From: a virus
Length of the DNA: 32,870 nucleotides
IMG/VR virus record: IMGVR_UViG_3300043568_000377
Span: 1 to 32,870 of that record
Strand: one strand, 5' to 3'
The notes beneath the pieces were generated by a model. It was not told the DNA's origin, ran no database searches, and saw only the letters and a list, made by a program, of their open reading frames with translations. The stretch's first letter is position 1; every line of letters starts with the position of its first letter. The position numbers and the translations under genes are program-made. Shown here in pieces: positions 29,414 through 32,870 of this stretch.

Positions 29414-29863
29414 ATGAAATTAACAGCACACTTCGCACTAGCAGAATTTACTCGTAGTGAATCAGCAAAAAGACATGGAGTTCCTAACGAACCAACTCCT
29501 GAGCATTTAAAGAACCTTATTGTTCTTTGTGAGAAAGTATTAGAACCAATCAGAATTAAGTTTGGTCCTATTAATATTTCTAGTGGCTACAGATCCAAGA
29601 CTCTGAACCATTACATTGGAGGGAGCTTAAATTCACAACATTGTGAGGCTAAAGCCTGCGATATCGATATGGATGGAATGGGTGGACCAACGAACAAAGA
29701 GATTTTTGAATATATAAAGAACGAGTTAGAGTTCGATCAGCTAATAAATGAGTTTAATTATTCCTGGATACATGTAAGTTACAACTTAGGTAAGAATAGA
29801 AGGCAAGTATTAGATGCTTTAAAAGTAAACAACAAAACAGTTTACGCCAATCACAAAATCTAA
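29414..29863 (+). CDS. Endolysin, M15 family peptidase
   Basis: 149 residues. MKLTAHFALAEFTRSESAKR is the usual opening of Peptidase_M15_3 (DD-carboxypeptidase-like, peptidoglycan-cleaving). Zinc ligands are His76 and Asp83 in SQHCEAKACDID and His120 in WIHVSY, with the GYRSK motif (about 58-62). No signal peptide is visible, so it would depend on the holin to reach the periplasm. Starts right after the tiny membrane gene. Confidence 0.93.
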   Translation: MKLTAHFALAEFTRSESAKRHGVPNEPTPEHLKNLIVLCEKVLEPIRIKFGPINISSGYRSKTLNHYIGGSLNSQHCEAKACDIDMDGMGGPTNKEIFEYIKNELEFDQLINEFNYSWIHVSYNLGKNRRQVLDALKVNNKTVYANHKI

Positions 29864-29883
29864 CCAAACCAAAACCACACATA

Positions 29884-30588
29884 ATGAGCAAGAAAAACGT
29901 CCTAGTAATAGGCGACACTCACGAACCATTTTGTCATCCAGGCTATAAAGCTTTTTGCTATGAAGTAGCAAATAAGTTTCAATGCTCTGAGGTTGTACAT
30001 ATTGGAGATGAAGTTGACAATCATGCCATCAGTTATCACGAATCTAAACCTGACGGACATGGAGCAGGTAGAGAAGCAGACTTAGCACAAGCTGCTATGT
30101 ATAAATGGTACAAACAATTCCCTAACGTAAAAGTATGTATTGGTAACCACTCAGCCCTTCATAAAAGAAAGGCTCAAACAAGCGGTTTACCAGAACGATT
30201 TATTAAGTCCTATGAACAAGCTTGGGATGCTCCTAAAGGCTGGAAATGGGCTTTAGAATGGGAAATAGATAGTGTTCTATACACTCATGGTACAGGATCA
30301 TCAGGACAAGCAGGTGCAATCAATAGAGCAAGAGATGCTCGTCAATCAACAGTAATAGGTCATATACATAGCTTTGGAGGTGTTCTTTATAGTTCATCTG
30401 ACAAGGACATGATATTCGGCATGAATGTAGGCTGTGGTATAGATATAGATGCCTATGCTATGGAATATTCAAGACCTTTCCCCAAAAGACCCACATTAGG
30501 CTGTGGAGTTGTTCTAGATGGCGGAAGAGTTGCTATATTTGTTCCGATGCCTCTAGGCAGTAAGATTATTAGGTTACCTAGAAAGTAA
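29884..30588 (+). CDS. Calcineurin-like metallophosphoesterase
   Basis: 234 residues. All five motifs of the binuclear-metal phosphoesterase are present: GDTHEPF (Asp11, His13), HIGDEVDN (Asp42), IGNHS (Asn88, His89), YTHGTG (His135) and GHIHSFG (His160, His162). Substrate unknown: it could be a phosphodiesterase acting on nucleotides or nucleic-acid ends. Placed after the endolysin at the end of the late operon, followed by a terminator, which is an unusual spot for an enzyme of this family. It could be a late or accessory (moron-like) gene. Confidence 0.9.
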   Translation: MSKKNVLVIGDTHEPFCHPGYKAFCYEVANKFQCSEVVHIGDEVDNHAISYHESKPDGHGAGREADLAQAAMYKWYKQFPNVKVCIGNHSALHKRKAQTSGLPERFIKSYEQAWDAPKGWKWALEWEIDSVLYTHGTGSSGQAGAINRARDARQSTVIGHIHSFGGVLYSSSDKDMIFGMNVGCGIDIDAYAMEYSRPFPKRPTLGCGVVLDGGRVAIFVPMPLGSKIIRLPRK

Positions 30589-30610
30589 CTATAGTCTAGT
30601 AAATATAAAG

Positions 30611-30656
30611 AAAGTGTGTATTGCATTGATAATCAATGGGGTATGCACTTTTTATT
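30611..30656 (+). terminator. Long hairpin terminator after phosphoesterase
   Basis: AAAGTG (30611-30616) pairs with CACTTT (30646-30651), continuing through several wobble pairs to a CATTG/CAATG inner stem (30624-30638), then a T-rich tail. This probably ends the main late operon. Confidence 0.7.
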
Positions 30657-30674
30657 TCCATTAGAATTAAATCG

Positions 30675-30682
30675 TAAATTTG
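30675..30682 (+). promoter_or_regulatory. Bacteroidota -7 element after the late terminator
   Basis: TAAATTTG followed by TATGAAC. Located just past a terminator, as at 15142. It is only 1 base upstream of the ATG at 30684, so a transcript from it could not start before that codon and would rather serve the ATG at 30720 or the downstream gene. Confidence 0.45.
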
Positions 30683-30683
30683 T

Positions 30684-30845
30684 ATGAACAGAGAAGTAGA
30701 CGTTAAGATTAACCAATTAATGAAGGAAAAGACTCACTTAGAAGCAAAGCTTGAGTTGATTGTTAGAGAATTACGACTTACTGTACTTAAAAATAGTATC
30801 ACAAATGTTAATGCACATCATACAACTGACCGAAGAGGAAGATGA
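30684..30845 (+). CDS. Small coiled-coil-like protein (53 aa)
   Basis: ATG at 30684, TGA at 30843-30845. The product begins MNREVDVKINQLMKEKTHLE and is a charged helix with heptad-like hydrophobics, ending in a basic DRRGR. If the promoter box at 30675 is real, the start is more likely ATG 30720 (MKEKTHLEAKLEL, 41 residues). Overlaps the next gene in another frame. No family recognised. Confidence 0.5.
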   Translation: MNREVDVKINQLMKEKTHLEAKLELIVRELRLTVLKNSITNVNAHHTTDRRGR

Positions 30846-31077
30846 AAGCTACGAGTTCCAGGATAACTCTGAGGAATCAGATGCTTATATCAACATCTAT
30901 CAGGTGGCGAGTGTAACGGCTGACGAAGAAAATAGTGATAGGTGTTTTGTATATATGTCCAATGAGGATTACTTCTATGTAAACGAATCTATGGATAGTT
31001 TTACTGCAAGATATCAAGCAGTTCTTTACGGATCAGTATTGACAAAGTTTTATGACACTAGAAATAGTCATAATTAA
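30805..31077 (+). CDS. Acidic hypothetical protein, last gene of late strand (90 aa)
   Basis: ATG at 30805 (or 30811) opens 90 or 88 residues: MLMHIIQLTEEEDESYEFQD and onward. Very acidic at first (EEEDESYEF; NSEESDAY), then a beta-rich part (YINIYQVASVTADEEN; CFVYMSNEDYFYV) and a helical end. A TTG-initiated longer reading from 30760 is not credible. It overlaps the 53-residue gene and is followed by a terminator. Unknown function; acidic beta proteins of this type can be anti-host factors, which is speculative. Confidence 0.62.
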   Translation: MLMHIIQLTEEEDESYEFQDNSEESDAYINIYQVASVTADEENSDRCFVYMSNEDYFYVNESMDSFTARYQAVLYGSVLTKFYDTRNSHN

Positions 31078-31120
31078 AATAGCTCTCATGTGTGGTGTGT
31101 GATTGTGTGTAGTTTTGGTT

Positions 31121-31149
31121 AACCCTCAGGTAAAATCTGGGGGTTTTTT
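31121..31149 (+). terminator. Intrinsic terminator for rightward transcription
   Basis: AACCCTCAG (31121-31129), loop GTAAAAT, CTGGGGGTT (31137-31145), one G-U pair, running into T6 (31144-31149). Ends the plus-strand unit before the convergent minus-strand genes. Confidence 0.88.
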
Positions 31150-31170
31150 ATGCCTATTGATTGATAAATC

Positions 31171-31198
31171 TGCATGAAATTTTCTAATAATTCATGCA
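31171..31198. repeat. Inverted repeat TGCATGAA ... TTCATGCA
   Basis: Perfect 8-bp arms (31171-31178 and 31191-31198) around 12 bases, between the two opposing terminators. A second pair, TGTTACA (31202-31208) and TGTAACA (31223-31229), lies right beside it. Possible protein site or additional terminator structure. Confidence 0.5.
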
Positions 31199-31228
31199 TT
31201 ATGTTACACTTCCACATAAATATGTAAC

Positions 31229-31260
31229 AAAAAAAAGACCCCACTATGAATAGCAGGGTC
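31229..31260 (-). terminator. Intrinsic terminator for leftward transcription
   Basis: On the minus strand GACCC-TG-CTAT-TC-ATAG-TG-GGGTC (31260-31237) is followed by a run of eight T (31236-31229). It ends the early operon, facing the plus-strand terminator. Confidence 0.88.
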
Positions 31261-31287
31261 TAACTATTAAACTACAAACAAAACATA

Positions 31288-31476
31288 CTACTTTTTGTTA
31301 TATACATTAGCACCATAACCTATGGTTGCTACAACTGCTATAACATATGAGAGTCTTTCATACCATTCCCAACCTGTAGGGTTGTACTTATTAATAATAA
31401 ATGCAAATGGTAGATACAAACCTACTAATAAAAGTGATAGGTTGATTATTATTTCTTTGTAAATTTTTGGATTCAT
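31288..31476 (-). CDS. Two-span membrane protein (62 aa)
   Basis: 62 residues with two hydrophobic segments (IIINLSLLLVGLYLPFAFII, about 9-28; LSYVIAVVATIGYGANVY, about 42-59) and charged ends. It is the last gene of the minus-strand operon before its terminator. Membrane location is a firm reading; holin-like or exclusion functions are possible but unproven. Confidence 0.7.
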   Translation of the reverse strand: MNPKIYKEIIINLSLLLVGLYLPFAFIINKYNPTGWEWYERLSYVIAVVATIGYGANVYNKK

Positions 31477-31478
31477 AA

Positions 31479-31733
31479 CTAAAAGGGTAATTTTTTCTCC
31501 GTTGGTTTATAATCACCTGCTTTAAATGTATCCATTTCACAATAGAAATCACTTTGTTCAGGTCCTGCGTTCTTTTTGTCTTTAATGAGGATAGAACACC
31601 ATCCTTTGTTAGATGCTGCGAACTCGTTTAGTTTCTTTAAGTCCTCTGGACCGAATGATACTTTTCTAAATGATCCGTAAGCTGATCTAAGTGTGAAACA
31701 TCTTCCTAAGAAGTTCTCTTTTTGTGTTGCCAT
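31479..31733 (-). CDS. Hypothetical early protein (84 aa)
   Basis: 84 residues beginning MATQKENFLGRCFTLRSAYG. Basic first half with a beta feel (FRKVSFGPEDLKKLNEF), two cysteines (CFTL, GWCSIL) plus a third (DFYCEM), then a polar end (KPTEKKLPF). Possibly a nucleic-acid-binding small protein; no family recognised. Lies 2 bases from the next gene. Confidence 0.72.
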   Translation of the reverse strand: MATQKENFLGRCFTLRSAYGSFRKVSFGPEDLKKLNEFAASNKGWCSILIKDKKNAGPEQSDFYCEMDTFKAGDYKPTEKKLPF

Positions 31734-31748
31734 GATATTTGTTTTGGT

Positions 31749-31952
31749 TTATAAACTATTTTTAATTCCTTCTTTGAATTTCTCTAAGTATAATACAGCG
31801 TCCATAAGTTCTTGCTGTAAATGCTCAGCCCATTCTTTGGTGTTTAAGTCAGTCCTGTCAAGATTAGTTCCGTATTTAGTAAAGCCAATGTTAGCTCTAT
31901 CTTTATACTTAGTAATCACAGACTCGACTATAGTGTCATACTTATTCTCCAT
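31749..31952 (-). CDS. MazG-like single-repeat protein
   Basis: 67 residues. ANIGFTKYGTNLDRTDLNTK leads into EWAEHLQQELMDAVLYLEKF, where the E-L-M-D-A motif corresponds to the EExxD-type metal helix of MazG-like nucleotide pyrophosphohydrolases. The KYGT..DRTDL..EWA.HLQ.ELMDA.LYLEK pattern occurs in phage proteins. At 67 residues it is about half of an active MazG domain, so it may act as a dimer or be an inactive relative. A role in dNTP-pool cleaning is inferred. Confidence 0.66.
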   Translation of the reverse strand: MENKYDTIVESVITKYKDRANIGFTKYGTNLDRTDLNTKEWAEHLQQELMDAVLYLEKFKEGIKNSL

Positions 31953-32154
31953 TCCCTTTGTATTTTCTTACTTGTTCTTTAAGTTGAGCTCTCCATTTGA
32001 TGTCTACCGTGCCATCGTTTAAGATGTCTTCTACTAACTTAATAGTTTCAGCAGTTACAAACTTGCTTTCCTTAGGAACTACAGTAACCTTAACTTCTTT
32101 TGTAGTTGTCTTAGATACTTTTTCTGCCTTGTTTTCAAATTCTAGATTTTCCAT
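31942..32154 (-). CDS. Hypothetical early protein (70 aa)
   Basis: 70 residues starting MENLEFENKAEKVSKTTTKE. An acidic then Lys/Thr-rich N-terminus (EKVSKTTTKEVKVTVVPKES) and a helical end (VEDILNDGTVDIKWRAQLKE). Its last 11 bases overlap the MazG-like gene. No domain recognised; the N-terminus may be disordered. Confidence 0.7.
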   Translation of the reverse strand: MENLEFENKAEKVSKTTTKEVKVTVVPKESKFVTAETIKLVEDILNDGTVDIKWRAQLKEQVRKYKGNGE

Positions 32155-32165
32155 AATTGTTGTTT

Positions 32166-32270
32166 TTATCTACCTTGTCTTCGGTATTGTTTTACATTTT
32201 TGTCTTTAGGTCCGTTTCTTTTCTTTGCCTTACCCAACCTTCTCTTCCCAAAATTGACCTTTTTGGTCAT
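32166..32270 (-). CDS. Tiny highly basic protein overlapping nuclease gene (34 aa)
   Basis: ATG at 32270, TAA at 32166-32168. It begins MTKKVNFGKRRLGKAKKRNG and continues with PKDKNVKQYRRQGR: about half the residues are Lys or Arg. Its first 41 bases lie inside the VRR-NUC gene in a different frame. The composition and the ordered K/R-rich motif ending in YRRQGR recall small phage proteins I have seen, so a real gene is likely. DNA or RNA binding is the obvious guess. Confidence 0.65.
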   Translation of the reverse strand: MTKKVNFGKRRLGKAKKRNGPKDKNVKQYRRQGR

Positions 32271-32610
32271 CCCAGATGCTGATTTTGCTTTCGCCATTGT
32301 CTAAAAATATTGTTAAATTAATTGTTCCGTCTGATACTTGTTGACATACAATAGATGTGCCACCGCACATACCTAAGTGAGTTAAGAACTCTATCTGTGA
32401 TACACTCAACCTATCACCTATAGCTTTAATCTCACAAGCAATAAATTGACCATAGTTCTTATGATAACCTATAATATCAGGCAATCCTTTCTTACCAATA
32501 AAAGACCTTCCTTTAACTGCTAGGTTATTATTTCTCCATACTTCATAACCTAAATTATCTAAATATTCTAGCATCATCTTGGTCAAGTCACTTGCTGTCT
32601 TGTATGTCAT
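32230..32610 (-). CDS. VRR-NUC domain nuclease
   Basis: 126 residues. The PD-(D/E)XK core of the VRR-NUC family is clear: GLPDIIGY (Pro44-Asp45), ACEIKAIG (Glu60, Lys62), then SVSQIEFLTHL (Gln72). An N-terminal helix (residues 3-22) precedes it as in the family. Stand-alone VRR-NUC proteins of phages are thought to process branched or nicked DNA during replication and recombination. Adjacent genes include a second nuclease-fold-like protein (junction gene). Confidence 0.9.
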   Translation of the reverse strand: MTYKTASDLTKMMLEYLDNLGYEVWRNNNLAVKGRSFIGKKGLPDIIGYHKNYGQFIACEIKAIGDRLSVSQIEFLTHLGMCGGTSIVCQQVSDGTINLTIFLDNGESKISIWDDQKGQFWEEKVG

Positions 32611-32629
32611 ATAAACGAAATTACACTAA

Positions 32630-32870
32630 TTAATCGAAACGGATCATCTCAACAGTAGGTACTTTTACATATCTTATGCCTTCAACTATCTTAGTTTTAC
32701 CCCATTTAAAGTGTCTTCTTGCCTTAATTCTAAGCATTTCTGCTCGTATAAAGTAGATCCTATCTTTAAGGTCAAAGTTGATAGCAAAGAACTCTACTCT
32801 TGTATCTGCTATGCCACTAGGCTGACCATTATTCTCGTATTCAAGCCACATGAATTTTTGTTTCAATGCT
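32630..32870 (-). CDS. PD-(D/E)XK-like phage protein, C-terminal part (continues at 1)
   Basis: C-terminal part of the junction gene; the N-terminal part is at 1-252 and the first 121 bases from the right are the overlap copy. Reads as KQKFMWLEYENNGQPSGIAD and continues through FFAINFDLKDRIYFIRAEML and a basic end KWGKTKIVEGIRYV. The full product is 123 residues from the GTG at 252. An internal TTG near 32866 is not a credible start. Family assignment as for the other part. Confidence 0.7.
   Translation of the reverse strand, partial: ALKQKFMWLEYENNGQPSGIADTRVEFFAINFDLKDRIYFIRAEMLRIKARRHFKWGKTKIVEGIRYVKVPTVEMIRFD
32750..32870. repeat. Direct terminal repeat, right copy (circularisation overlap)
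   Basis: Identical to 1-121. Removing one copy gives a circle of 32,749 bp. Confidence 0.95.

Noticed and set aside
1-32870. Search for integrase, excisionase, repressor or attachment site
   Set aside because: No tyrosine or serine recombinase motif and no classical repressor was seen; the small helix-turn-helix proteins alone are not evidence of lysogeny.

Overview
This window is a complete tailed-phage genome, opened at an arbitrary point. Its first 121 bases recur exactly as its last 121 bases (1-121 and 32750-32870), so the unit is a circular map of 32,749 bp, and one gene is split across the two window ends. The host is most likely a member of Bacteroidota, probably Flavobacteriia. The DNA is AT-rich, Shine-Dalgarno sites are scarce, several promoters fit the Bacteroidota form TAnnTTTG (one with TTG 18 bp upstream), a secreted protein ends its signal peptide in S-Q, and many genes resemble those I know from Flavobacterium-type siphophages. 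I saw no integrase, excisionase or clear repressor, no tRNA and no CRISPR array. A lytic lifestyle is therefore likely but not proven.

Layout. There are two opposed transcription units. The early/replication unit is on the minus strand: it starts near 8153, runs leftward to 1, crosses the junction to 32870 and ends at about 31288. It encodes many small proteins, a clamp-like protein, a stand-alone DnaA domain IV-like protein, a putative annealing recombinase, a winged-helix replication protein, a DnaB helicase, a PD-(D/E)XK-like protein (junction gene), a VRR-NUC nuclease and a MazG-like fragment. The late/structural unit is on the plus strand from 8682 to about 31077. In order it carries a zinc ribbon, small and large terminase, portal, Mu F-like protein, prohead protease, major capsid, connector, adaptor, gp10-like protein, tail terminator, tail tube, frameshifted tail chaperones, tape measure, baseplate/fibre proteins with an S74 chaperone, a lysis block (membrane/spanin-like proteins, holin candidate, M15 endolysin) and a metallophosphoesterase. 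The units converge on a pair of opposed terminators (31121-31260) and diverge from an AT-rich, palindrome-rich region (8154-8681).

How it works together. DnaA domain IV-like protein, DnaB, the winged-helix protein and the clamp-like protein suggest that the phage recruits the host polymerase, since no polymerase or primase is encoded. Morphogenesis follows the HK97/lambda-like siphovirus plan, including a -1 slip on a run of nine A. Many genes are joined by TAATG or ATGA overlaps, as expected if termination-reinitiation replaces Shine-Dalgarno initiation.

Most unusual items: an array of TCGTA repeats meeting inverted TACGA repeats between the two terminase genes (candidate packaging site); a 47-nt perfect three-way-junction RNA (6797-6843); a hairpin leader with tandem G-A mismatches and a U tract just upstream of a replication gene (2761-2813); helically phased A-tracts (6249-6418); a palindrome cluster in the divergent region; and a group of genes under 56 codons that length-limited gene calling would miss.
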